Assembly: GCA_016871315.1 (NCBI GenBank)
Contig: VFZE01000011.1
Coordinates: 61,747 to 125,746 of the forward strand
Direction: 5' to 3'
Source of the DNA: Acidimicrobiia bacterium
GTDB lineage: Bacteria; Acidobacteriota; Terriglobia; Bryobacterales; Bryobacteraceae
Length of the DNA stretch: 64,000 nt
Both the position numbers and the translations under genes were made by a program. Shown piece by piece: positions 22,320 to 31,016 of the stretch (positions within the stretch are counted from its first letter, which is position 1; every line of letters starts with the position of its first letter). The notes below the pieces were generated by a model that saw only the letters and a program-made list of their open reading frames with translations, did not search any database and was not told the DNA's origin.

Positions 22320-24872
22320 CTAGCGTCCGGGAAAGAACTTGGGATTGCGGAGCAGCACGTGGCCGTCGGTGCGAAGCGACTTTTCCATTTCCGCCAGAAA
22401 GATGGAGCGGATTGTGTCGCGCGTGCCATCCACACCCAGCGTGGACTTCACCGCCGCCATAGTCTCGACCTTCAGGAGCGCGTCGACCACATGAATGAAC
22501 TGATCCTTCAACACACTATCGAAGAAGCTGTCGCCGAAGAACTGCCCAGTCAGATCCAACTGATGTTTCATTACGATGACATGGGCGTCAAACACATCGA
22601 GCAAATTGAAGTCCGCCTCCTTGCCATGGGGAATCAGCTGCCTCATGTATTGCGTTTTCTGCGCATGAATGTAGGGGAAGTTGTTCAACTTTCGGCTTAG
22701 CTGAGCATCGACGCGCTGATTGGCCGGCACAAGAATGGACATGACATCCGACAAAGGCGGCCGGCCTTTTCCGGTGTCAAAAACAGCCTTGAGCACCGGG
22801 TGGTTCTTGATGAATCGCTGTTCCATGACATGATCCACTTGAAACCATTTGCCCAGGCCATGGGAGACTTCGCGGACCGCTTCATAGAAGTTGAAGAATT
22901 TGGAAGGATTGATGGTTTCCAGCTTTCGGAGGGCTTCCGGCGTCAGTTTCCAATATTCTTCGGTGTCCCTGAGCACGGTTTTGAATTCCCGTCCCATGAG
23001 GCTGCGCAAGTGGTCGTAGTATTTGCCGGACCGCTGCGCGGCGGCCCACTGCACGGCGTTCTTCAGTCCGCCGCGGGCTTTGTACTTGCGGAATCCTTCG
23101 TCGAGGAGTTTGCTACGGAAGGACGTGGCGTCAGCGGAGAAGACACGGAGCATGCGCCAGTCCTGGAAGGCCGTGTCGAACTGGCTCTTGAGGGTGGGAT
23201 CGATGGCGTCCAGTCCTTCGGTGATGCGGCGAAAGAGATCGCGCCGGGTTTCGGGCGGACTGAGCGTGGCGTTCCAAAGCTCCAGCACCTCCTTCTGCTT
23301 TTCCCATGGAAGAGCTTGGAATCCGTCAAGGTGAGTGGGATGAATCTCACTTACGGCGGCGACGGCCATGCGGCCGGCAATGGCGCCGGATTCGACAGCC
23401 TCCAGGTAGGGATCGGCGACGTATCGCTTAAACGCATCCAGGAACGCTTGGGGATCCTTGACCCACGCTTTGGAGTAGTCCTCCAGCGCCAGAAGGATCT
23501 GTTTGCGATTGCGTTCGGCAACCTCGAGAAGCAGCGGGTCGGCGGTTTTCTCCAAGGCCTCTTTCAGCCATGGCAAGAGTCCCGGGTTGGTGGAGACGAG
23601 CTTCGCGCCGGGGAAAAGCTCGCCGGGGATGGCTTTGAATAACGACGGCTCAAGACCAATCAGTTTGGCGGCGTCATCGAAATCGGCCACCACGCCGACC
23701 AGGGCGAAACCAGCCTGAAGCAGGATGTCTGTTTCCGAGACCTGGTCACCCCAGAAGTTTTCCCCGTAAGCAGCCATGTAGGTGAGATGGACGACGTCGG
23801 CGACCGTGCCGACCAGAGGGATAAAGCCGATGACAGCCTCCAGCATCGGGCCATAAACGGCGAGCGGACTCTTCGGATCCGAGCGGTAGGCGGCCAGATT
23901 TTCCGGCAGCGCGCTGCCTTGAGGAGGAAGATACTGGAGGTCTACTTTCCCGATCCTCACCTCCAGCCTCGCGGCTTTCGACACCCAACCTACCGGCAGC
24001 AACCACTCCTGGATGGTGTCGACTGCCTGCGTGAAGAGTGACTTCGGCTCGACGGTGATTTCGACGTCCCAGCCGGAGTAGACAATGCGGAGCTCGATGA
24101 GCCAGAGGAGTTCGGGAGGCGGAGTAATTCCTTGGCGTCTGGCAGCCTCTACGACGGACTCGTCCTTGGCGACAGGCAGGATCTGGTAGGCGAAGCCGCC
24201 AGGGACGAGCAGGCTGGTTTTCTTGATGTGCACGCTCCATTGGCCGTTGTCCTGGACGATGGAGACGCGGTTGGGGCCGGGGTGAACGGTGATGGGATCG
24301 ACGGTGGCGACATGGTAGCCGGCGGCGTAGCGTTCGGAGTCGCTCAGATCTCTCGACGGATCTTCGCTTGCCACTTTCAGGTCGTTGGGATCGACGCCGT
24401 TGACCAGTTTCAGGGGTGTTCCGATGAGGGCGGCAATCGGCTGGGGAGAGTCCGGATCAGGTACCAGCTCCAGCGAGCTGACGCGGAGGATGGTGATAAA
24501 GGGCTCCGGGGAGAGCGTGGGAATGCCTTCCGTGCCAGTTGTCCATAGCTCCACTTCCGGAGAGGCCACCAGATCGAGCCGGGAGCGCTTCCAGCGGGGC
24601 AGGTAGCTCATCCACCAGCTGACCGGGCAGCGTCCCGTTTTGTCCCAGGGGCTGCCCGAAAAGCCGAGAAACTTTTTCCAGACATTTGCCCCCGGGATTT
24701 TGAGGTAGAGGACGCCGGCGCCGGCGGCCGGAGAGAGCACCGGCAGGAATTCGGGGAACTGCGCATCGGGGGCGAGGATCTGCTCGCCGGCCACGAAAGC
24801 GAGGGTGCCGTCGCCTCTCCAGTTACGCTCCAGCCATTCTCCGGTTGGACCGGTCCAGTTGCTGCCTGCCAT
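22320..24872 (-). CDS. Large protein with possible pretoxin-like segment and HNH-like C-terminus, unknown function
   Basis: An 850-residue protein with no signal peptide and no recognised named domain. Residues about 340-400 form a hydrophobic, glycine-containing segment (IGFIPLVGTVADVVHLTYMAA, then GVVADFDDAAKLIG) that recalls the pre-toxin segments of polymorphic toxins. Near the end are VDHVMEQRF with Asp680-His681, ANQRVD with Asn718, and YIHAQKTQ with His736 and Lys739. That D-H ... N ... H-x-x-K order is the pattern of HNH/treble-clef nucleases. The gene starts 16 bases after the 971-residue gene and should share its transcript. No immunity gene is seen downstream. Nuclease activity is inference. 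Confidence 0.7.
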   Translation of the reverse strand: MAGSNWTGPTGEWLERNWRGDGTLAFVAGEQILAPDAQFPEFLPVLSPAAGAGVLYLKIPGANVWKKFLGFSGSPWDKTGRCPVSWWMSYLPRWKRSRLDLVASPEVELWTTGTEGIPTLSPEPFITILRVSSLELVPDPDSPQPIAALIGTPLKLVNGVDPNDLKVASEDPSRDLSDSERYAAGYHVATVDPITVHPGPNRVSIVQDNGQWSVHIKKTSLLVPGGFAYQILPVAKDESVVEAARRQGITPPPELLWLIELRIVYSGWDVEITVEPKSLFTQAVDTIQEWLLPVGWVSKAARLEVRIGKVDLQYLPPQGSALPENLAAYRSDPKSPLAVYGPMLEAVIGFIPLVGTVADVVHLTYMAAYGENFWGDQVSETDILLQAGFALVGVVADFDDAAKLIGLEPSLFKAIPGELFPGAKLVSTNPGLLPWLKEALEKTADPLLLEVAERNRKQILLALEDYSKAWVKDPQAFLDAFKRYVADPYLEAVESGAIAGRMAVAAVSEIHPTHLDGFQALPWEKQKEVLELWNATLSPPETRRDLFRRITEGLDAIDPTLKSQFDTAFQDWRMLRVFSADATSFRSKLLDEGFRKYKARGGLKNAVQWAAAQRSGKYYDHLRSLMGREFKTVLRDTEEYWKLTPEALRKLETINPSKFFNFYEAVREVSHGLGKWFQVDHVMEQRFIKNHPVLKAVFDTGKGRPPLSDVMSILVPANQRVDAQLSRKLNNFPYIHAQKTQYMRQLIPHGKEADFNLLDVFDAHVIVMKHQLDLTGQFFGDSFFDSVLKDQFIHVVDALLKVETMAAVKSTLGVDGTRDTIRSIFLAEMEKSLRTDGHVLLRNPKFFPGR

Positions 24873-24888
24873 GGAGGAAGATGCGGAA

Positions 24889-27804
24889 CTAGGCTGGCGG
24901 CGGGACGCGCGGAAGCGTGGCGTCGGCCTGCAATTTTACCAGCGTCGTGGGCAGGGTATAGGTCCAGGGTTCTCCGTACGGACGCGCCTGGTCCGGAGTA
25001 ACATCCTGCGCTTCGGCAACCTCCTCGGCGATGGAAACGTAGAGTTCATCATCCAAGGTGGGAACCTCGCCGCCGTTCCAGATTTCCCCGGTGTTGAGGT
25101 AGTAGCAAAGGGCCTTCTCATACTTGGGCCGGACGGGCAACAGGACGCGAGCCGATCCGGAGCGGAGGAAGGACTCGAAGATGAGATCCTGGTCCGATTC
25201 GGTGCTGTTGGCGACCCACTCGTCCTTGCGTCCCCAGAAGTAGGGATAGAAGATGTAGGTCATCTGCTCCCATTCAAAGCACTGCTCGAAGAACTGGGAG
25301 TACACGCCTTCCTGCATGGCCTGGGAGACAACGAACTCGGGATAGCCGTAGGGTTCGGCCTCGGTGACGGTGGCATCGAAGTCGTGAAAATGCTGGGCGG
25401 TGAGGAGGACGAGGCAGCCTTTCCTGAGCTCGGTCTGCTCGATGATGCGCTTGGCCTCCGGAGGGGCGGAGGTGAGCGAGGAAGACTGGGCGACACGGGC
25501 GGCCTCGACCGCGGCATCATAGGCGGATTGCAGGGCGTTGTAGGCATCGACGACTTTCTTGTAGGTTTCCATCTGCCAGGCGGTGAGAGTTTTCTCGCTG
25601 CGCTCGCAGCTCACTTCGACGTTGATGGAGTATGCGGCGATATTGTAGGCGACGACGCTGATGGGGACAGTGGCCTCCTCCTCGTCCATCGTGGCATAGT
25701 ATTGATCGGCAAGCTTGTCGATGCTGTTCTGGCCCAAGACGACCTTGAGCTTGTTGACGGAGATCTGCTTGTTCTCCTTCTGGTCGGTGTAAATGACCCA
25801 GGAGCCTCTGACCCAGCCTTCCTTGGCCAGGTAGCCGTCGGGAAGCGGCAGGGAGTCGGATTTCGTGGTAAGAGAGTAGTCGTTCCTCTTGAGGCCATGG
25901 GTGGTTTCGGGCATTTCGAGCACTTTGGAGACCACGCGGTATCTTGGCGGCGGGGGGTTGACGCCGGCCACTTGGTAGCGATCGACCCACTTCTTATATC
26001 CGCTGACGGTCATGTCCTCGAAACTGAAGTCGTCGGGCAGCTTTCTGGGCTCCTCCAACTGGACATCGGTAACGACGGAATTGCCGCGGGCGAACTTGTA
26101 GAAGGCCGACGGTTCCGGAACGATGAACTCAAGCATGAGGCGTTTGCCGTAGTTGAGGACCTGGGCGCGGTAGACCTTATCGAGCCAGCGATAGATGCCG
26201 ATGATGTGGTCGGGCGAGTTGTTGTCGAAACCGTGGCGGTTGGTTTCCTCGGTTTCGGTGAGCACGGTCTGCGTGATTTCCTCGCGGATGCTCTGGGTGA
26301 GCTTGGAAACGGTGTGATCGACAACCTCCTGCGCAAAGAGGCTGGAGTTGGCCATGGAGTTTTCGGTGGAGTTGCTGACGGCAAAGTCGGCGTTGGTGTC
26401 CACCTGCACGACAGGCCCAAAGCCTGCGGAGACGTTGACGCCGGTGTTGAGGGCGACTTCGTTTTGGATGGTCTGTTGGACCTCGGACTGCATTTCGTGA
26501 CGTTCGGTGGATTGCAGGTCGCGCTCGGTCTCCTCGGTGGTTTCGGTGGCGGTAAAGGTTGTGGTTGTCACGCGGTCGAGCTGGCGGTGGATCCTTTCAC
26601 GCTTTTCGCTGCGCATGACATTCTCGACGTGAGAGAGTTCGCCCTCGCGGTAGCCGATGAGGCGCTCTTCGACAATGAGCAGGTCGCCCACGCCGACCGG
26701 CTTGACGGAGCCGACCGAACCGACGATGGACTTTTCGAACGTAGGGCTAATGGGAACGTTCAGAAGGTCGGGCGGCTGGAGAGGAGTGGCGGCGGTGAGG
26801 CGGGGAGAGGAGGTGCGCCGCCGTTCGGAAACAGACTTGCGTCCGGCCGTGCGTTCCAGGCTATCGAGGGTTGTTTCCCTTCTGTCCTCGAGGAGGCGGA
26901 TCAGATCGTGGTGGCTTCTCAGTTTCCAGGCAGGGTCGATGGAATCGAGAAAGGCGGAGGTTGGCGGCTGGAGAGCGCTTGCCACGGCGCCGGACCTGGA
27001 CCAAGGAGGAGACAATTCTTCATCGACAAGCTGGATGCCCATGGATTGTGCGTCCGGCGGGGGTGCAGGTTGACGAGCGGCGGGCATTGCCTGGGAGCGA
27101 TGCTGCGCTCTGGCGGTTCGGACATAAGCCTCGTCCAGATCCCGGAGCGCCGCATCGATGGCGCCGACCTCCGCCCTGAGGGGGTCGATTTGAGGTTGCG
27201 GCGTGGGAGAGACAGGAGTCTCCGTGGAAGGTTCGGCGCCTGTTCGAAGCTGAGCCGACCAGGACGGGATGAGGGGGAGTGCGCGGAGCAGGAGCTTCAG
27301 ATCATCGGCGGTCTTGAGCTGGTCGTAGATTTCCAAAAGCCTGACGGAGCGAAGGGCGTTGATGATGTCGCCGCGGTCCTGGGGCTTGACGTCGGGAACG
27401 AGGTAGGCGGCCAGCAGAGCGTCCCAAAGCCTGTTCCAGGTTGCGCGCAGGTTCAAGGATTTGCGATCCGACTGCAGGGGCTTCAAGGCCTTGTGAAGTT
27501 CCTCCAGGTTTGCCTTAGCGGCAGCCAGTTTCATCGCGGCATAGACACGAGACAGGAGCGCCAAGGAGTGGTCCTGGACGCCCCAAGTACCGGGATAGCC
27601 GGTGGAGTTGATGTGCTGCTCGGCAAGCGACTGGGCTTCCGTCCAGCTGTCGGCACGTTGAAGGGACTGAGCGAATTCAGTCCAAGGTTGGTCGCCACCC
27701 GATTCCGGGCGCAGGAAACGAAGGTCGGGCTGCGAGGCGGGCGTTTTCTGCACGGGGCGCATGGCTACGAAGCGGAACAGGTTTTTTCGAATTGAGTTTT
27801 CCAA
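24889..27804 (-). CDS. Large protein of unknown function
   Basis: A 971-residue soluble-looking protein without signal peptide. Residues about 40-190 are helical and tetratricopeptide-like; 190-370 are proline-rich and low in order; about 400-460 are a Thr/Glu-rich coiled coil (RVTTTTFTATETTEETERD). A conserved-looking block follows at about 515-565 (HIIGIYRWLDKVYRAQVLNYG, then KRLMLEFIVPEPSAFYKF), then a beta-rich half ending in a proline tail. The combination suggests a structural or carrier component rather than an enzyme. It lies 39 bases after the candidate lipoprotein gene and 16 before the HNH-tailed gene. The opposite strand also has a long open frame, but its glycine/aspartate/leucine bias marks it as a shadow. 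Confidence 0.72.
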   Translation of the reverse strand: MENSIRKNLFRFVAMRPVQKTPASQPDLRFLRPESGGDQPWTEFAQSLQRADSWTEAQSLAEQHINSTGYPGTWGVQDHSLALLSRVYAAMKLAAAKANLEELHKALKPLQSDRKSLNLRATWNRLWDALLAAYLVPDVKPQDRGDIINALRSVRLLEIYDQLKTADDLKLLLRALPLIPSWSAQLRTGAEPSTETPVSPTPQPQIDPLRAEVGAIDAALRDLDEAYVRTARAQHRSQAMPAARQPAPPPDAQSMGIQLVDEELSPPWSRSGAVASALQPPTSAFLDSIDPAWKLRSHHDLIRLLEDRRETTLDSLERTAGRKSVSERRRTSSPRLTAATPLQPPDLLNVPISPTFEKSIVGSVGSVKPVGVGDLLIVEERLIGYREGELSHVENVMRSEKRERIHRQLDRVTTTTFTATETTEETERDLQSTERHEMQSEVQQTIQNEVALNTGVNVSAGFGPVVQVDTNADFAVSNSTENSMANSSLFAQEVVDHTVSKLTQSIREEITQTVLTETEETNRHGFDNNSPDHIIGIYRWLDKVYRAQVLNYGKRLMLEFIVPEPSAFYKFARGNSVVTDVQLEEPRKLPDDFSFEDMTVSGYKKWVDRYQVAGVNPPPPRYRVVSKVLEMPETTHGLKRNDYSLTTKSDSLPLPDGYLAKEGWVRGSWVIYTDQKENKQISVNKLKVVLGQNSIDKLADQYYATMDEEEATVPISVVAYNIAAYSINVEVSCERSEKTLTAWQMETYKKVVDAYNALQSAYDAAVEAARVAQSSSLTSAPPEAKRIIEQTELRKGCLVLLTAQHFHDFDATVTEAEPYGYPEFVVSQAMQEGVYSQFFEQCFEWEQMTYIFYPYFWGRKDEWVANSTESDQDLIFESFLRSGSARVLLPVRPKYEKALCYYLNTGEIWNGGEVPTLDDELYVSIAEEVAEAQDVTPDQARPYGEPWTYTLPTTLVKLQADATLPRVPPPA

Positions 27805-27843
27805 AATGCCTCCGATTGGCTGAGGGGTATGGCAGAGAAGGTA

Positions 27844-28677
27844 TCACATGCCGGCGGCTTTGAGTTCCATGGCGAGGGAGGAGATCCAGTCCTTGAGCTT
27901 AGGGGCGCTGGGGTTGAGCTTGGCGATGTTGACGAGTTGGTCGTGGAAGAACTTCTGCTGTTCGGGGCGGGCGCGTTTGTCGCGGCCGAAGAGGGTGGCG
28001 GCGGCGTAGAGTCCGTGAGCGATGCCGGCTTCAAAGGTAGGCCGCTCGATTTGGATTGGCGGGCTTTTGAAGAGTTCGCGCGCTCGCGCCATGTCGTCGG
28101 TGGCTCCGACGGCTTGGCAGGCGGCCTGGATGACACCGCGCTGGATCATGGCGCTACGAACCACTTCCAGTTCCTGGGACGAATAGACGGAGCCGGCAGT
28201 GATGCGGGCGATTTGGGATGGGAGGCTGAGGTTGCCGCGGGCGGGGAAGGGGAAGTCGAGGGTGGCAGCGCCTTCCGGCTGGACCCTTTGGAATTCGGCG
28301 TAGGCTTCGCCGAAGGTGAGGGCGAGACGGGCGGCGAGGGCGCGGGACTCATCCATTTCGCGGCGGAATGGGGTCGGATTGGCCTTGTTGGCGCGGGCGC
28401 CTTGTTCGAATTGGTCAGCGAACTCGGCGTTGGCCTGCACCATACCCGATAGGACGATGAGGCGCCATGGGCGGATGCGGCCGTTGAATTCGCTCTTCAT
28501 GCCGGCGAGCTTTTCCAGGTTCTCGCTCGTCTTGCGATAGTCTCCGGAGAGGAAGGTCTCCTTGGCGGCGTCCCAGTGGAAGGGAGCGGAGCCGGGGCTG
28601 GGGGCGGTGGAGCAAGAGAGGGTAAGCAGACAGATGGCGGCGGCCAAGATCCCGAGCGGGATGTTGTTGCGGGCCAT
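27844..28677 (-). CDS. Candidate lipoprotein, unknown function
   Basis: A 277-residue protein starting at ATG 28677 with a hydrophobic leader (IPLGILAAAICLLTLSC) and cysteine 22 in an imperfect lipobox, so it is probably anchored in an envelope membrane. The mature part is helical: WDAAKETFLSGDYRKTSENLEKLAG reads like a TPR helix pair, and ARARELF and QQKFFHDQLVNIAK suggest further helices. It is the first gene of the three-gene run with the 971- and 850-residue proteins, so a role in assembly or surface display of those is possible. An upstream in-frame ATG at 28725 would spoil the leader. Confidence 0.72.
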   Translation of the reverse strand: MARNNIPLGILAAAICLLTLSCSTAPSPGSAPFHWDAAKETFLSGDYRKTSENLEKLAGMKSEFNGRIRPWRLIVLSGMVQANAEFADQFEQGARANKANPTPFRREMDESRALAARLALTFGEAYAEFQRVQPEGAATLDFPFPARGNLSLPSQIARITAGSVYSSQELEVVRSAMIQRGVIQAACQAVGATDDMARARELFKSPPIQIERPTFEAGIAHGLYAAATLFGRDKRARPEQQKFFHDQLVNIAKLNPSAPKLKDWISSLAMELKAAGM

Positions 28678-28748
28678 GACAGGCAACCTGTAGCCGATCT
28701 TGCACCATTTCCCCGGCAGGTGCAAGCAGAATCTCTGCGTTAAGATGC

Positions 28749-29395
28749 ATGACTATGCACCCTTTGCTTGTACTGGCGATTGCGATCGCGGTGGTTTTCC
28801 TGTTGATCATCCGGATGAAGATCAGCGCATTTCCGGCGTTGATCGTGGCGGCGATGACGGTTAGGGCTGCTGTCGCCGGAGGTTCCGCTGGCGAGGGTGG
28901 TGCCGCGGGTGGCGGAGATTTTCGGGTCGGTGTGCGGACGGATCGGGATCGTGATCGCGCTGGCGGCGCTGATCGGGCAATGCCTGATGGAGAGCGGGGC
29001 GGCAGATAAGATTACACGGGTGTTTGTGCGGATGCGCGGGGGGAGCATGCTTCGTGGTCGTTGCCGCCGAGCGGCTACGTGTTGTCGGTGCCGGTCTTCT
29101 TCGACACGGTGTTCTACCTTTTGGTGCCGCTGGCGCGCTCGATTCGGGTGAGGACGGGGCGGAACTACCTGCTGTTCCTGGTGGCGATCTGCGCGGCGGG
29201 GGAACGGTGACGCACAGCATGCCGCCTCCGACTCCAGGGCCGCTGGCGATGGCTGCGACGCTTGTCATCGATTTCGGCGCGATGATCTTAGTGGGTGCGT
29301 TCATCGGGATTCCGATGGAGCGGCTGGGTGGGCGTCACCGGCTATGTGGCGACTCAGATCGCGGCTTCGGTGGCGCCGTTGCGATAGCCCCAAGG
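28749..29395 (+). pseudogene. GntP-family gluconate/organic acid permease, multiply frameshifted remnant
   Basis: Translation in one frame breaks every 100-200 bases but the pieces are collinear with a GntP-type transporter: HPLLVLAIAIAVVFLLIIRM, then after about 28862 [21 protein letters not shown] and [21 protein letters not shown], then after about 29045 [20 protein letters not shown], then after about 29195 [21 protein letters not shown] and ILVGAFIGIPM, then after about 29330 GVTGYVATQIAASVAPLR. At least four shifts are needed, and only about 210 of the normal 440-460 residues remain. It cannot be functional. Confidence 0.8.
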
Positions 29396-30043
29396 CTAAT
29401 TGCGGATTTCTAGGGCGTATTCGCGGAGGAGGGAACCTTGCTGACGCGCGTTCACGATACGGACCCAGTAGAAGCCTGGTTCGTCGAAAGTGCCGGGGCT
29501 GACCGCGAGCATGGGCCCTTCCAGCTTGCCCTCGCCGCTCCAGACGATCCGGCCGTTGGAGGCGGCGATTTCGACGCGGTAACCGCTCTCCGGTTGCAGG
29601 CCCTCCAGATCGAGGCGAAGGGTCAGTTGATCGGATACTCTGGCGATGGCTGAGGCATCGCTTCGAATGGCGCGGAGGTCCAGCACGCGGGTTTGCACCG
29701 GATGGATGCGCTGGCTGTCGGGCATGGCCAGGAAAACCGCCAGCGCAATGGCAGCCAAAGCTCCGGCCACCGGCAATGGCCGCCATGCGAAAAGGCCGCT
29801 CAGGGCGGCTCGCAGCCATTCGCCAGGCTTGGTTTGAGGGCGCAAACGCTCCTCTTCGGCCACCCTGGGTGCGGCAATCCGGAATGCCTGAATAAAGTCG
29901 TCGGTTTCCTGCAGCCTGTCCTGACAAAGGTGGCAGCCAAGCAGGTGCTCTTCCAAGCGGGCGGCTTCTGGCGGCGGCAGAAGTCCCATCGCGTAACGTT
30001 CCAGTGTGTCCTCACTGACGTGCGGTTCCAAGATAATCCCCAT
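29396..30043 (-). CDS. zf-HC2 anti-sigma-like membrane protein
   Basis: A 215-residue protein starting at ATG 30043 (MGIILEPHVSEDTLERYAMG). The zinc-binding anti-sigma motif is LEEHLLGCHLCQDRL near 28-42 (His-x3-Cys-x2-Cys). A single membrane helix lies at about 92-110 (PVAGALAAIALAVFLAM), leaving an Ig/FN3-like extracytoplasmic domain ending VRIVNARQQGSLLREYALEIRN. It is transcribed after the sigma factor gene, so it probably holds that factor at the membrane and responds to an envelope signal; the pairing is inferred from order and family. Confidence 0.82.
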   Translation of the reverse strand: MGIILEPHVSEDTLERYAMGLLPPPEAARLEEHLLGCHLCQDRLQETDDFIQAFRIAAPRVAEEERLRPQTKPGEWLRAALSGLFAWRPLPVAGALAAIALAVFLAMPDSQRIHPVQTRVLDLRAIRSDASAIARVSDQLTLRLDLEGLQPESGYRVEIAASNGRIVWSGEGKLEGPMLAVSPGTFDEPGFYWVRIVNARQQGSLLREYALEIRN

Positions 30044-30205
30044 AGACCGGCAACAATCCTCCTCAGTATCGGGGATCACCCCTGCCGCTCGCCAGCCCCC
30101 TGCCGTCAACGTGAGAGACGAAGTTGACGGACCGTCCGTTTTCAAGGACCAGCTGGGCCGATCCCCTGCGGTTGGCGGGGAGATATCCCCTCCGAGAAAG
30201 AAGTG

Positions 30206-30886
30206 TCAGGAGCCCGCCGTATTTCTCATGGAAAGTTTATTTAATGATTTGCGGTTCAGTTTCTTGCGGCCCAGCTCGCCGAAGCGGGCCTTGGCGCGGG
30301 ACTTGAGGAGGCGGAACTGGGTTTCCGAGAGGTTCATTTCTTGACAGATCTGTTCCTGAGGCTGCTCATGGAGATAGAAGCGCGTGAGGATCTCCCGGTC
30401 ACGCGAAGAGATATCATCGAGAACCTCCTTCATGATGCCGGCTTGCTGCTCGATGATGGCGTTCTGTTCGGGATTCTGGCGGTTGTCTGCGATGCTGACT
30501 CCGGTTTCCAGGTCCATCTGCTCGCGGCGGCTGTGCACGGCATTGTCGATGAAAGCGGCCACCTGGCGGCGGACCACGGTTCGGATAAAGCCCATCAGTC
30601 GCTCGGGCTCGCGGAGATCGCCGCGCTGGATGGCCTGCACCACGATGAGGAAGGTGTCGTGGACCTTGTCGTCCAGCTCCTGAGGGCCGAGCTGGCGGCA
30701 AAGGTAGAAGCGAATGCCGCGGGAGAAAAGACTATAGAGCTCCTCCATCGCGGAGTTGTCGCCGGATTGAATGCGCTCCACCAGGACGCGCCACTGGCTG
30801 CCGTCGGGTACGGACGGCGTTTCCGGGGTGCTCATCGATTGCGAATTGGATTCAGCGTCACCCACATCGTTTCTCACACTCGTCAT
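30206..30886 (-). CDS. Sigma-70 family (ECF-like) RNA polymerase sigma factor
   Basis: A sigma factor of about 226 residues starting at ATG 30886 (MTSVRNDVG); a later ATG, MSTPETP, is also possible. Region 2 runs from about 35 to 105 (MEELYSLFSRGIRFYLCRQLG ... VHDTFLIVVQAI) and region 4 from about 155 to 205 (SSRDREILTRFYLHEQPQEQICQEMNLSETQFRLLKSR). The C-terminal arginine/lysine tail is longer than usual. It lies between the secreted CHAT protein gene and the zf-HC2 gene; such sigma/zf-HC2/CHAT sets recur in Acidobacteria. Confidence 0.88.
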   Translation of the reverse strand: MTSVRNDVGDAESNSQSMSTPETPSVPDGSQWRVLVERIQSGDNSAMEELYSLFSRGIRFYLCRQLGPQELDDKVHDTFLIVVQAIQRGDLREPERLMGFIRTVVRRQVAAFIDNAVHSRREQMDLETGVSIADNRQNPEQNAIIEQQAGIMKEVLDDISSRDREILTRFYLHEQPQEQICQEMNLSETQFRLLKSRAKARFGELGRKKLNRKSLNKLSMRNTAGS

Positions 30887-31016
30887 GTTGAACTGTATCT
30901 TTCCTGGCAAGTAGAAGAATGCAGCCCAACAACGGGGGCGGACCGAAAGGAGGGAGACGTCTCATTCCGGGCGATGAATTGCGGCGTGCCTTGCAAGATG
31001 AGCATTTCTTGGCGTT

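Noticed and set aside
24805..27795. A 996-codon open frame on the plus strand opposite the 971-residue protein
   Set aside because: Its translation is dominated by glycine, leucine, aspartate and valine with no motif, as expected of the complement of a GC-rich gene; the minus-strand product has normal composition and operon context.
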